A stretch of 64,000 nt of DNA, taken from assembly GCA_041390025.1 (NCBI GenBank), contig JAWKQR010000015.1, positions 1 to 64,000 of the forward strand. The letters run 5' to 3'. Every line of letters begins with the position of its first letter. Position 1 is the stretch's first letter. Below are positions 1-8,110 of this stretch, piece by piece. The position numbers were made by a program, and so were the translations under genes. The notes beneath the pieces are model-generated. The model was given only the letters and a program-made list of their open reading frames with translations. It was not told where the DNA came from and searched no databases. This DNA is from JBFFMO01 sp041390025 (GTDB lineage: Bacteria; Myxococcota_A; Bradymonadia; Bradymonadales; Bradymonadaceae).

Positions 1-8
1 CGACAGAT

Positions 9-22
9 GCACGCATGCGTGC
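9..22. promoter_or_regulatory. Perfect 14-bp palindrome upstream of kinase gene
   Basis: GCACGCATGCGTGC is a perfect inverted repeat with no spacer, 58 bp before the GTG start of the Ser/Thr kinase. Its size and position fit a dimeric regulator site, but no -35/-10 pair could be assigned beside it. An operator role is inference only. Confidence 0.3.
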
Positions 23-80
23 GATACATTCGCGGAATGCCGCGGCCCTCGGTCCGAAATTTCCTGTGTGAGCTACTGTC

Positions 81-1643
81 GTGACTACTCAAACTGAGGC
101 CACGCATACCGACGACGCAGAAGAACCACGCGTTCTTCTCGCCGCCGAGGAGTTGCTGGGGTTCTCCATCGCGGGGCGGTATCGCCTTGAGGCGTTGGTG
201 GGCGAGGGCGGCATGGGCGTGGTCTACAGGTCCCATCAACCGGGGCTTCAGCGCGACATCGCGATCAAACTGCTCAAACCGAGCGATGTGCAAGGGGCAA
301 AACGGCTCGAGCGGTTTCAGCGCGAGATTGCGATCATCGCCGGACTGTCTCACCCCAACATCGTGCGTGTGTTTGATTCCGGGGTGGATGACCGACTTGG
401 CCTCCATTTTATCGCGATGGAGCTCGTCGACGGCGTGTCGTTGGACACCCTCATCAAACACCACACGGTCAAGCCAGAGCTCGCGCTTGAGATCGTTTAC
501 CAGATGTGTGCCGCGCTGACCGAACCCCATGCGCACAACATCATTCACCGCGATATCAAACCCGAGAACGCGCTTGTCGCGGTGATGTCGGACAACACGC
601 TGCAAGTCAAAATCCTCGATTTTGGCATTGCGCAAAGCCATAGCGGCGACGGTGGGCGCTTGACGACCACAGGCGTGGTCATGGGAACACCCCGCTACAT
701 GGCTCCAGAGACCGTCCAGGGCAAGACGCTCACAGCGCGCACCGACCTCTACGCTGTGGGTGTGATCCTGTACGAGATGTTTACCGGACGCACACCATTT
801 GCCGGCACAACACCCGTCGCAACGATGATCGACCACGTCACCAAACCCGTGCCGCGCCTCGACGAAACCATCCACAACTTCGAATACCCCAAGATTTCGG
901 AGTTGGTGCGCTCTCTGCTCGAGAAAGACGAGTCCCTGCGACCCAAATCCGCCGCCGAAGTGCGTGAAAGCATTGACGCCATCCGCGACGCTTACGGGTT
1001 CGGAAGATTACGGTTCACGCCCGGAGACACGCTCACAGCGCTCTCCGATTGGTTGGAGGACGCCCCCCAAGGCGCGAGCGAATCCTACGACGAGATCGCC
1101 GGCAGCTTCGATTCCACGCTTCCAATGGACGCCGAAGGCGAGGTGCGCACGGATTCGTCCATGATTCCGGTACCTGCCGTGGTGGCACGTCGCCATTTCA
1201 AGGAAATGGGCTGGTCCAACCAGATGCCCGACGCATCTGCTGAGCTCGCGCAGGCCGAGGAAAATACGCCGTCCCCGTCATCCACACCATGGTTTGCGAT
1301 CGGCGCAGTGGTGCTTGTGTTGGTCGCTGCAGCGGCATGGTGGCTGCGCCCCACATCCGAGCCTGTCGACCTTGCGCCAGGTCACACCGACGCGGTCAAG
1401 ACCCCAGATCCCCTACCTTCTGAGCCCGTCGTGGTTGCTCCCACGGTGGAACCCGCGGTCAACGACCCTGTCGCGAGCGTCGACGCCGGGGAAGACGCCG
1501 CGCCCGCCGTCAATGCAGCGGTTGAGAAAAAGGTCGAGGTCGAGCGCAAAGTGGTCGCCAAGCCGGCGGAACCCAAAGTGGAAGACACGGTCAAACAAGA
1601 GGACGAAGTCAAGAAGGGGCTGGAGTGGATAAATACGCCCTAA
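81..1643 (+). CDS. Membrane-anchored Ser/Thr protein kinase (Hanks type)
   Basis: Eukaryotic-like Ser/Thr kinase of 520 aa. The N-terminal kinase domain (about residues 30-300) has a glycine loop GEGGMGVVY (from residue 41), a VAIK-like lysine (IAIKLLKP), catalytic HRDIKPEN (Asp158), DFG (DFGIA) and GTPRYMAPE in the activation segment, so it looks catalytically complete. A linker leads to one predicted transmembrane helix (about residues 404-422), followed by a Pro/Ala/Val-rich extracytoplasmic tail without a recognised sensor domain. The start is GTG. The next gene, encoding a PEGA/TPR envelope protein, overlaps its 3' end, so the two are probably cotranscribed and functionally paired. The kinase call is firm; signal and substrate are unknown. 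Confidence 0.93.
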   Translation: MTTQTEATHTDDAEEPRVLLAAEELLGFSIAGRYRLEALVGEGGMGVVYRSHQPGLQRDIAIKLLKPSDVQGAKRLERFQREIAIIAGLSHPNIVRVFDSGVDDRLGLHFIAMELVDGVSLDTLIKHHTVKPELALEIVYQMCAALTEPHAHNIIHRDIKPENALVAVMSDNTLQVKILDFGIAQSHSGDGGRLTTTGVVMGTPRYMAPETVQGKTLTARTDLYAVGVILYEMFTGRTPFAGTTPVATMIDHVTKPVPRLDETIHNFEYPKISELVRSLLEKDESLRPKSAAEVRESIDAIRDAYGFGRLRFTPGDTLTALSDWLEDAPQGASESYDEIAGSFDSTLPMDAEGEVRTDSSMIPVPAVVARRHFKEMGWSNQMPDASAELAQAEENTPSPSSTPWFAIGAVVLVLVAAAAWWLRPTSEPVDLAPGHTDAVKTPDPLPSEPVVVAPTVEPAVNDPVASVDAGEDAAPAVNAAVEKKVEVERKVVAKPAEPKVEDTVKQEDEVKKGLEWINTP

Positions 1644-2551
1644 TGCTCGTGTGTTGCCTCGCGGCGACGCTGCCGGCGACCGTCTCGGCGCAGACCATCG
1701 ACGAATTGGCCCCAGAGCAGCGGGAGCTGCTCGGACGACTGTTCACCGAAGCGCGTACGGCCTACGACGCAAACGACTACGCCACGTCGATCGCGCGCTT
1801 GGAAGAGGCGTGGGCGATCTTCCCCGAACCCAACATCCTGTATCGCATCGCCGAGATGCACGAGCAGCTTGGAGAGCGAGACGCTGCCATCGGCCGGTAC
1901 GGGGAATATCTGACCAACCGCCCCGATGCGCCCAACGCCGTCGTGGTCAAGACGCGCATCAAGCGACTTCGGGCTGAACGCGACGCCGCGCGGCCCAAGA
2001 CCGCTCGTCTGACCATCGATTCGCTGCCACAAGGGGCGACCGTTTACATCAACGACGTCGAGCGTCAGGGCGTGACTCCGCTCGAGATCGAGGTCAAACC
2101 TGGGAAATACGCGATTTCGCTTGTACGGTCCGACTACGAGCCCAGCGTGCGCACCGTCGAAGTGGACGCGGGAGACCTTCGGACGTTTGATTTTCGTCTG
2201 ACCAAGACCAAGGCCGATGTCATCGTGGTCGAAGAACCGTCGGTGGCCCCCTGGGTCCTGCTCGGCGTGGGCGCGAGTACGGCCCTCGCATCCGGTGTGT
2301 TGTTCCTTGTCGCAAATGACCGACAAGACACCATCGACGCATACGAGAGCACCAAGCGGACAAGCACGAGGCCGTCCGATTACGACCAAGTGCTCGACCA
2401 GCGCGAAACGTATCAAAAGCTTGGCATCGCGACGGCTGGCCTAGCTGCGGCGTGTGTGGTGGTGGGCGGAATGTGGTGGCTGCTCGACGATGACGAATCA
2501 ACCTCCGTGGGCCTCACGCCGTCGGGCGCAACCTTTCGCGCGCGCTTTTAG
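1625..2551 (+). CDS. Exported TPR/PEGA-domain protein with C-terminal membrane helices
   Basis: Protein of 308 aa with an N-terminal signal peptide ending near VSAQ, a TPR-like helical region (about residues 30-120; ARTAYDANDYATSIARLEEA type repeat), and a PEGA domain (about 125-190; LTIDSLPQGATVYINDVE). Two hydrophobic segments (about 210-228 and 270-287) and a short tail follow. Translation is coupled to the kinase: the GTG start lies 19 nt inside it, 5 nt after AAGGGG; an ATG at 1643 in a TAATG overlap is an alternative. PEGA domains often accompany bacterial Ser/Thr kinases and surface proteins. The layout (TPR, two TM helices, short C-terminal tail) recurs in the protein at 28343-29110. 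Function is unknown. Confidence 0.85.
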   Translation: MDKYALMLVCCLAATLPATVSAQTIDELAPEQRELLGRLFTEARTAYDANDYATSIARLEEAWAIFPEPNILYRIAEMHEQLGERDAAIGRYGEYLTNRPDAPNAVVVKTRIKRLRAERDAARPKTARLTIDSLPQGATVYINDVERQGVTPLEIEVKPGKYAISLVRSDYEPSVRTVEVDAGDLRTFDFRLTKTKADVIVVEEPSVAPWVLLGVGASTALASGVLFLVANDRQDTIDAYESTKRTSTRPSDYDQVLDQRETYQKLGIATAGLAAACVVVGGMWWLLDDDESTSVGLTPSGATFRARF

Positions 2552-3003
2552 GCGAGCTTGTTTAACGCCCGCTCAATCGACGACAGCACGGTCTTACGGG
2601 CCTTGTTCGCTTCCTCGTGCGCAAGCACCGTCAGGAGCTGGTCCTTCGTCAGCGCATCAAGCGCGGGAACGATATCCTTGACGCCGAGCGTGTCGTAGCC
2701 GGGAATGGCGAGGTCCGTGCGCGTTCGGCGAGTCGCTTCAAGACGGGCGGCTTCCTCACGAAGTTTTGTCGCCTGCGCTTCGAGCGCGGGGATGCGCTGC
2801 GCGACGTCCGCCACCGTGTGGATGGCTTGGTCACGTGCGTCAAACAACGCGTCAATGCTGTGCTCGCGGACCCGAACGCCGTTTTTTTCCAGATCCCTGA
2901 CCAGCGTCAGAGCGCGGTCCTTTGTTTGTTTCTGAAGCGTTTCTAAGCGGCTTCGCGACTGCGTCAAAACACGTTCAACGGATTCGAATTTCAAAGTGTT
3001 CAT
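2548..3003 (-). CDS. Phasin-like coiled-coil protein
   Basis: Small 151-aa protein without signal peptide. Residues 1-95 are an almost continuous amphipathic helix/coiled coil rich in Arg, Glu and Gln. The C-terminal part (about 100-148) has the pattern GYD.L.VKDIVPALDAL followed by a helical hairpin with RKTVL..IERAL; I recall this module from actinobacterial and proteobacterial small coiled-coil proteins. The whole resembles phasins or granule-associated proteins, but the similarity is by pattern only. A strong ribosome-binding site (GAGGAGGA) precedes the ATG. The stop codon overlaps that of the convergent PEGA gene, leaving no room for a terminator. Two dyad motifs lie upstream, one of them shared with the amino-acid dehydrogenase gene. 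Confidence 0.7.
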   Translation of the reverse strand: MNTLKFESVERVLTQSRSRLETLQKQTKDRALTLVRDLEKNGVRVREHSIDALFDARDQAIHTVADVAQRIPALEAQATKLREEAARLEATRRTRTDLAIPGYDTLGVKDIVPALDALTKDQLLTVLAHEEANKARKTVLSSIERALNKLA

Positions 3004-3040
3004 GGTGTTCTCCTCCTCAGGTTCCGTAACAACCTAAGCA

Positions 3041-3058
3041 TGACGCAGTGCGTTATCA
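3041..3058. promoter_or_regulatory. Imperfect dyad upstream of phasin-like gene
   Basis: TGACGCAgTGCGTtaTCA contains a perfect core inverted repeat ACGCA-G-TGCGT. On the minus strand it overlaps TTGATA, a plausible -35 hexamer for the phasin-like gene, although the matching -10 (TAGGTT at 17 bp) is poor. It resembles the nearby perfect dyad at 3067-3083 in its TGACGC half-site. Confidence 0.35.
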
Positions 3059-3066
3059 AGTGTTTT

Positions 3067-3083
3067 TTGACGCGTTGCGTCAA
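3067..3083. promoter_or_regulatory. Operator-like dyad TTGACGC-N3-GCGTCAA
   Basis: Perfect 7-bp inverted repeat with a 3-nt spacer in the 173-bp region between the divergent phasin-like and ILVBL-like genes. The same motif (TTGACGC-N3-GCGTCA) recurs at 10857-10871, just upstream of the -35 of the amino-acid dehydrogenase gene. Size and symmetry fit a TetR- or GntR-type dimer; the regulator is not identified in this window. Confidence 0.45.
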
Positions 3084-3176
3084 GTGGCGTTCTTTTTCTT
3101 CTCACCTGAGCCCTTGACAGGCGAGTTACGATAGAGGAGGCAAAGAATCCTCACGGCTCGAATTGAAGGAAAGCAA

Positions 3177-4949
3177 ATGGTGGAACGACACGGTGGCGAT
3201 ATCATCGCGGAAAAGCTTGCGGCTCGCGGAATTGGCGCACTCTATACCCTGTGTGGCGGGCACATTTCGCCCATCCTTGTCGGTGCCGAAAATTACGGGA
3301 TCCGCGTGGTCGACGTCCGCGACGAAAAACACGCGGCCTTCGCGGCAGACGCCACCGCCCGTATGACCGGTTTACCCGGTGTGGTGGCCATCACTGCCGG
3401 CCCGGGAGTCACGAATACGATCACGGCCGTCAAGAACGCACAAATGGCGCAATCTCCCATCCTCGTGCTTGGTGGAGCCACGGCGACTGTGTTGCGTGGG
3501 CGTGGGTCGCTGCAGGACATCGACCAAATCGCGTTGATGGCACCCGTGACAAAGTGGGCCACCCGCGTCACCACCGTCAAAGCGCTGGGGCCCACGATCG
3601 ACCGTGCGCTCGATGTGGCGATGGAAGGCGTGCCCGGGCCTGTCTTTGTGGAAGTGCCCGTGGACTTGCTGTACCCCCAAGAGGTCGTCAAGAGCTGGTA
3701 CATCAAAGAAGCCGGGCTCGAGAACCCAACGACCCTGCCTCAGCGCGGACTCGAACTTGCCATGCGTGGCTACCTCAAGCGGCAGTTCCATCAACCCCAC
3801 GTGCACGTCGACCTCGAGATGCCCAAACCAAGCCTCGACGTTTTGCCGTTTGTTGACGGTGTCGCCGAACAGATCGAGAAAGCCGTGCAGCTGGTTAACA
3901 AGGCCAAGCGGCCGGTGCTCGTCGTCGGCAGCCAAGCGCTTGTGAACTTTACGCCGGCTCAGGCCGACGAGCTCGCAGATGCGATCGAGCGGATCGGCAT
4001 GCCGGTGTTCCTTGGAGGCAACGCCCGCGGTCTGCTGGGGCGGTTTTCCAACATTCAGTTTCGCCACAAACGCAGCGCCGCGCTCAAAAAGGCCGATGTC
4101 GTGCTCGTCGCGGGTTTCCCGTTTGACTTCCGGCTGGGCTACGGCCGCAGCATTTCGAGCAAGGCAAAGCTGGTCTCAGCCAACCTCAGCCCCACCGACC
4201 TTCGCAAGAACCGCCGCCCCACGATTGGTCTCGAGATGCATCCCGGCCAGTTTTTGCTCGCCGTTGCTCGCCAGGCGACGCCTGACCAAACCGCGTGGAC
4301 GCCCTGGTTTGACGAGATTCGCAAACGCGAAGACGCGCGCGACGCCGAGATCGTGGAGCAAGCCAAAGACGCGAATTCGGAAGGACTCATCAATCCCTTG
4401 GATTTCTTCCTCAAAATGGAAGAGCAGATGTCCGACGACGCCGTTCTGGTGGTTGATGGCGGCGACTGGGTGGCCACCGCGGCTTACATTCTTCGGCCAC
4501 GAAAGCCCCTTTCGTGGCTCGATCCCGGTGTCTTTGGCACGCTGGGCGTGGGCGGCGGCTTTGCGGTCGGCGCGTCTGTGTGCAAACCCGGCAAGGAAGT
4601 CTGGATCGTGTGGGGTGATGGCTCGTCGGCCTACTCCATCTCGGAATTCGACACCTACGTTCGCCACGGCATGGCCCCCATCGCTGTGGTCGGAACAGAC
4701 GGCTCGTGGGCGCAGATCGCACGCGAGCAAGTCGAGGTGCTCGGCACTGCGCTTGGCACCGAACTTTTGCGCACGGACTACCACACGATCGCCGAGGGCT
4801 ATGGAGGGGTCGGGCTGTTGCTCAAGGACCCCAAGGACATCGACAAGACGATCGCAAGGGCCCGGAAACTGGCCGCGAGCGGCAAGCCGGTGTTGATCAA
4901 CGTCCACATCGGTGGAAGCGATTTCCGCAAGGGTTCGATCTCCATTTAG
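3177..4949 (+). CDS. ThDP-dependent enzyme of the ILVBL/HACL2 (acetolactate synthase-like) type
   Basis: Thiamine-diphosphate enzyme of 590 aa with the three-domain acetolactate synthase fold. The PYR domain carries the catalytic glutamate in DVRDEKHAAFAADA (Glu50), a central domain follows, and the PP domain has the ThDP motif starting GDGS (Asp481). Phrases such as GGHISP, TAGPGVTNTITAVKNAQMAQ, GSQAL, LGGNARGLLGR and WLDPGVFGTLGVG match, from memory, the animal protein ILVBL (2-hydroxyacyl-CoA lyase 2) more closely than bacterial IlvB. No regulatory ilvN-like subunit is adjacent. Likely reaction: ThDP-dependent C-C bond cleavage or ligation of 2-hydroxyacyl-CoA or 2-oxo acids. ATG is preceded by AAGGAAA. 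Family is firm; substrate is inferred. A peptidase gene follows after 10 nt. Confidence 0.9.
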   Translation: MVERHGGDIIAEKLAARGIGALYTLCGGHISPILVGAENYGIRVVDVRDEKHAAFAADATARMTGLPGVVAITAGPGVTNTITAVKNAQMAQSPILVLGGATATVLRGRGSLQDIDQIALMAPVTKWATRVTTVKALGPTIDRALDVAMEGVPGPVFVEVPVDLLYPQEVVKSWYIKEAGLENPTTLPQRGLELAMRGYLKRQFHQPHVHVDLEMPKPSLDVLPFVDGVAEQIEKAVQLVNKAKRPVLVVGSQALVNFTPAQADELADAIERIGMPVFLGGNARGLLGRFSNIQFRHKRSAALKKADVVLVAGFPFDFRLGYGRSISSKAKLVSANLSPTDLRKNRRPTIGLEMHPGQFLLAVARQATPDQTAWTPWFDEIRKREDARDAEIVEQAKDANSEGLINPLDFFLKMEEQMSDDAVLVVDGGDWVATAAYILRPRKPLSWLDPGVFGTLGVGGGFAVGASVCKPGKEVWIVWGDGSSAYSISEFDTYVRHGMAPIAVVGTDGSWAQIAREQVEVLGTALGTELLRTDYHTIAEGYGGVGLLLKDPKDIDKTIARARKLAASGKPVLINVHIGGSDFRKGSISI

Positions 4950-4959
4950 TGGGTGTGAC

Positions 4960-6150
4960 ATGTCGGATGTGAGGACCGTAGCCTTTGGGCTCATTGAAGA
5001 GATTTGCCGAGACATCGGGCCGCGTTTGGCGGGCACGAAAGCCGAGAAAGACGCTCAATTGGTGTTTGAGCGCGAGTTCAAGGCGGACGGTCTGCAGACG
5101 CGATGGCACGACTTCAGATACAACCAAAACCTGTACGCGAACCTCGTCCTCCATTTTGCCGTCGCCCTGGCAGGGACCGCGGTCGGGCCAACCGTACCGC
5201 TTTTGGGGGCTGCGCTGCATGTGCTTGTTGTGGTCTCGTACTATCTGGACACCACCAAGCGCGCGATGGTGCTCAGGCGGCTGTTTCCGTTCGTGGCATC
5301 CCAGAATCTGCTCGCGATTCACACCGCACGTCAGCCCCTGCGCCGGCGTTTGGTGGTCATGGGGCACGCCGATTCGGCGTACACGGGTTGGTTATTCCAC
5401 GAGAAGATGCTCAAGAACGCCACCCAATCGCCAGGGCCTCTCAAGAAGTCCATGGCGCTGATCTTGTTCACGCTTGCGTTGCTGAGCGTGCTCGAGGTCG
5501 TCCACTTCTTTGTGCCCGTTCCCTACCTGTGGGCGATCGGCGCGCTGCTGACGTTGCCAACCTTCATTGGCTTGATCCTCAACCTTCAGATCGTCATCAA
5601 GAATCAGGTCGTGCCGGGTGCCTCCGACAACCTGAGCGGCTGTGCGGCGTTGGTTGTGCTGCACCGGCGATGGAAGTCGGCGATTCCTGACGACTGCGAG
5701 GTCGTCTACGTTGTCACGGGTGCCGAGGAGGTCTCCACGGGAGGCGCATGGATGCTCGCGCGGGACATCCGCGCCGAGTGGTCCACCCAAGACACCACCA
5801 TACTCGCCATCGACACGCTGAGCGGTGGGACTCTGCGCATGCTGGTCAACGGTGAGATCTTCACTGGTTCCATCCCCCCGGAACTGCTTGAGGCTGCCCA
5901 GGCCGCCGCTGCCGAGCATCCGGAGTTTGGGACGGTCGAACGCTATGACATTCCATCGGGCGCCACGGACGCCGCACCCTTTGAACGCTACGGGTTCAAA
6001 GCCTTGAGCATCGGGTGCGTGGATCCCGAGATTGGGGCACCCAAGAACTACCATGTGCCTGCAGACAATCCCCAGAACTTCGACGTGGAGCAGTACGAGC
6101 GCAGCATCGGTTTCATCGATGCACTCGGCCGCCGTCTCATGGATGCGTGA
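4960..6150 (+). CDS. Membrane-embedded M28-family metallopeptidase
   Basis: Protein of 396 aa with all M28 metal-ligand positions: GHAD (His136), SDNLSG (Asp223), AEEVSTGG (Glu256/257), AIDTL (Asp285) and NYHVPADN (His365). This predicts a two-zinc aminopeptidase. Unlike soluble M28 enzymes it has about four hydrophobic helices, two near residues 60-105 and two near 165-215; the second pair lies between the first and second metal ligands. The ATG at 4960 is preferred over in-frame codons further upstream because those run into the preceding gene; no strong ribosome-binding site is visible. The TGA stop overlaps the ATG of the pseudouridine synthase (TGATG), indicating coupled translation. Confidence 0.85.
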   Translation: MSDVRTVAFGLIEEICRDIGPRLAGTKAEKDAQLVFEREFKADGLQTRWHDFRYNQNLYANLVLHFAVALAGTAVGPTVPLLGAALHVLVVVSYYLDTTKRAMVLRRLFPFVASQNLLAIHTARQPLRRRLVVMGHADSAYTGWLFHEKMLKNATQSPGPLKKSMALILFTLALLSVLEVVHFFVPVPYLWAIGALLTLPTFIGLILNLQIVIKNQVVPGASDNLSGCAALVVLHRRWKSAIPDDCEVVYVVTGAEEVSTGGAWMLARDIRAEWSTQDTTILAIDTLSGGTLRMLVNGEIFTGSIPPELLEAAQAAAAEHPEFGTVERYDIPSGATDAAPFERYGFKALSIGCVDPEIGAPKNYHVPADNPQNFDVEQYERSIGFIDALGRRLMDA

Positions 6151-7127
6151 TGGGTGACACTCCCAACATCCGTGAGCGACACTTCCCTGTGGACCAGAAC
6201 TTCGACGGCTGGCGCCTCGATGTGTTTCTTGCCAACCGCATCGGACGTCTGTCGCGCACCCGCGCCGGAGACATCGCGAAGTACGGCGATATCGCGATCG
6301 TTCCCGCCCGAAAGGTCAAGGCCGGCGCGCGGTTGAGGCAAGGAGACGTCGTCATCGTTCGAGAGCACCTGCCGCCTGAGCGGGTCCAAGACGATGAGGT
6401 CGACCTCATCCACCAAGATGAGGCGCTTGTCATCGTGAGCAAGCCCGCGGGGATGTTGGTGCACGAGGCAGCGAACATCCGGTTGAACACAGTTGGGGCC
6501 TACTTGGAACGCATCGGCCTGCGCGGCGCGGAGCCGGCACATCGACTAGACCGCGAAACAAGCGGGGTTCTCGTGTGCGCACGCCACCCCATGTTTGTCC
6601 CCATGTTGCGCGACATGTTTGCGAGTGAGCACCCTCAAAAGACCTACCGCGCGATGGTTGTGGACGATGACGAGCGTTGGAAAGTCGGCACGCGTGTGAC
6701 GCTGACAAACCCGTTGGGATTGGATCCAACCTCAGAGCTGGGTGTGCGTATGACGCACGGCGACCTGCTCGCTACCACCCACGTCACCTGTCTGCGTCGG
6801 GGTAAGGTGCGCCACCCGACGCTTGGCGACGTCAGGCTCGCAGACCTAGAAGTTGTCATCGAAACCGGTCGCCAACATCAGATTCGTGTTCACCTGATGA
6901 TGGAGGGCACGCCGATCGCCGGCGACAAGCTCTACGGGTTTGATGACGCGTTTTTCATGGCCATTTGCGATGACCCAGGTGATCCAGAGCTTCGGGCGCG
7001 TTTGGTTTTTGAGCGCCACGCCCTTCACGCGTGGCGATTGACGATGCCACACCCATCGACCCGCACGCCGATGACCTTCGAGGCCGAGCTGCCCGCGTTG
7101 TGGGATGCCGTGGTGTTTGAATCGTAG
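6150..7127 (+). CDS. RluA-family pseudouridine synthase
   Basis: RNA pseudouridine synthase of 325 aa. An N-terminal S4-like RNA-binding domain (about residues 15-75; RLDVFLANRIGRLSR) is followed by the catalytic domain with HRLDRETSGVLV, containing the catalytic Asp of the RluA/RluC/RluD group, and later GRQHQIRVHL. It isomerises uridine in rRNA or tRNA; the exact target cannot be read from sequence. The ATG overlaps the stop of the M28 peptidase (TGATG), which fixes this start. A rhodanese gene follows after 68 nt. Confidence 0.92.
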   Translation: MGDTPNIRERHFPVDQNFDGWRLDVFLANRIGRLSRTRAGDIAKYGDIAIVPARKVKAGARLRQGDVVIVREHLPPERVQDDEVDLIHQDEALVIVSKPAGMLVHEAANIRLNTVGAYLERIGLRGAEPAHRLDRETSGVLVCARHPMFVPMLRDMFASEHPQKTYRAMVVDDDERWKVGTRVTLTNPLGLDPTSELGVRMTHGDLLATTHVTCLRRGKVRHPTLGDVRLADLEVVIETGRQHQIRVHLMMEGTPIAGDKLYGFDDAFFMAICDDPGDPELRARLVFERHALHAWRLTMPHPSTRTPMTFEAELPALWDAVVFES

Positions 7128-7195
7128 GGCAAGAACGTGCGTCAAACGGAGGTCCCGTCGCAGCGACGCGTTGCGGGACGACGCGAGGATCTGAG

Positions 7196-8047
7196 ATGCG
7201 TATGCTTTTTGTGGCCATGCTGATGATGTTTTCGACCAACGCTTGGGCTCAGTCGTGGATCTTGAGCCCCGAAAAAGCCATCGGGATGCTTGCCACGTCC
7301 ACGGTGCTCGACGTTCGCGGGGCTACGGCCTTTACGTTTGGACACATCAAGGGGTCCACGCGGGTGACGTGGCAACAGTTCTCGAAGTCCGAGAAAGCCT
7401 TCCGCGGTGAGCTGCTTCCCGATGCAGCACTGCAAAAGGCTATCCGTGCGGTTGGGGTGTCAAACGACAAGCCTGTCATCGTCGTGGGGGACCCCGACGC
7501 GTGGGGGGAGGACGGTCGAATCGTGTGGATGCTTCGGGCGGCCGGCCATCCAAACGCGTTTGGTGTCGATGGCGGCTACCCGGCGTTGAACAAGGCAGGG
7601 GCGCCAACCCAGATGGGGCGCGGTGCGTCGCTGGCCAAGGGAAACTTTAGCGTCCGATGGGACACCGCACTCTTGGCCACGACACAGGAGGTCAAGGACG
7701 CGATCGGCAAGCCGGTCACGATTCTCGACGTACGCGAGGCACGCGAGTTCCAAGGGAAGACCCCTTACGGCGAATCACGCGGCGGGCATGTGCCGGGTGC
7801 AAAACACCTGTGGTTTCGCGACCTGCTGACCGAGGACGGGCGTTTGCTGCCCCAACACCAACTGCAAGAACGGCTGACTCAACGTGGCGTCTCAAAGGAC
7901 CGGCCCATCATCGCCTACTGCACCGGCGGCATTCGCTCGGGGTGGATGGTCATGGTCCTGCGCTCGCTTGGCTACGATGCGTCAAACTACGCCGGCTCGA
8001 TGTGGGAATGGTCGAGTTTGCCCGCCCAGAGTTACCCTCTGGAGTAA
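7196..8047 (+). CDS. Exported tandem rhodanese (sulfurtransferase)
   Basis: Protein of 283 aa with a signal peptide (MRMLFVAMLMMFSTNAWA), so periplasmic, and two rhodanese domains. The N-terminal domain (about 28-135) lacks the active-site cysteine (VVVGDPDAWGEDGR at the loop). The C-terminal domain (about 150-280) has YCTGGIRSG with catalytic Cys242. This inactive/active tandem arrangement is that of thiosulfate and 3-mercaptopyruvate sulfurtransferases. GAGGATC precedes the ATG. The donor and acceptor are not evident from context. Confidence 0.88.
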   Translation: MRMLFVAMLMMFSTNAWAQSWILSPEKAIGMLATSTVLDVRGATAFTFGHIKGSTRVTWQQFSKSEKAFRGELLPDAALQKAIRAVGVSNDKPVIVVGDPDAWGEDGRIVWMLRAAGHPNAFGVDGGYPALNKAGAPTQMGRGASLAKGNFSVRWDTALLATTQEVKDAIGKPVTILDVREAREFQGKTPYGESRGGHVPGAKHLWFRDLLTEDGRLLPQHQLQERLTQRGVSKDRPIIAYCTGGIRSGWMVMVLRSLGYDASNYAGSMWEWSSLPAQSYPLE

Positions 8048-8110
8048 AGGCGCTTGCGTCGAACGTGTCGCACCGGCGATACTGCGCAACGACCCGATTA
8101 AAAGTGATTC

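Noticed and set aside
3114..3119. TTGACA as -35 for the ILVBL-like gene
   Set aside because: No -10-like hexamer at 15-19 bp; the spacing to TACGAT is only 7 bp.
7157..7184. GTCCCG...CGGGAC hairpin before the rhodanese gene as terminator
   Set aside because: Stem of 6 bp with a large interior and no T-run; too weak to call.
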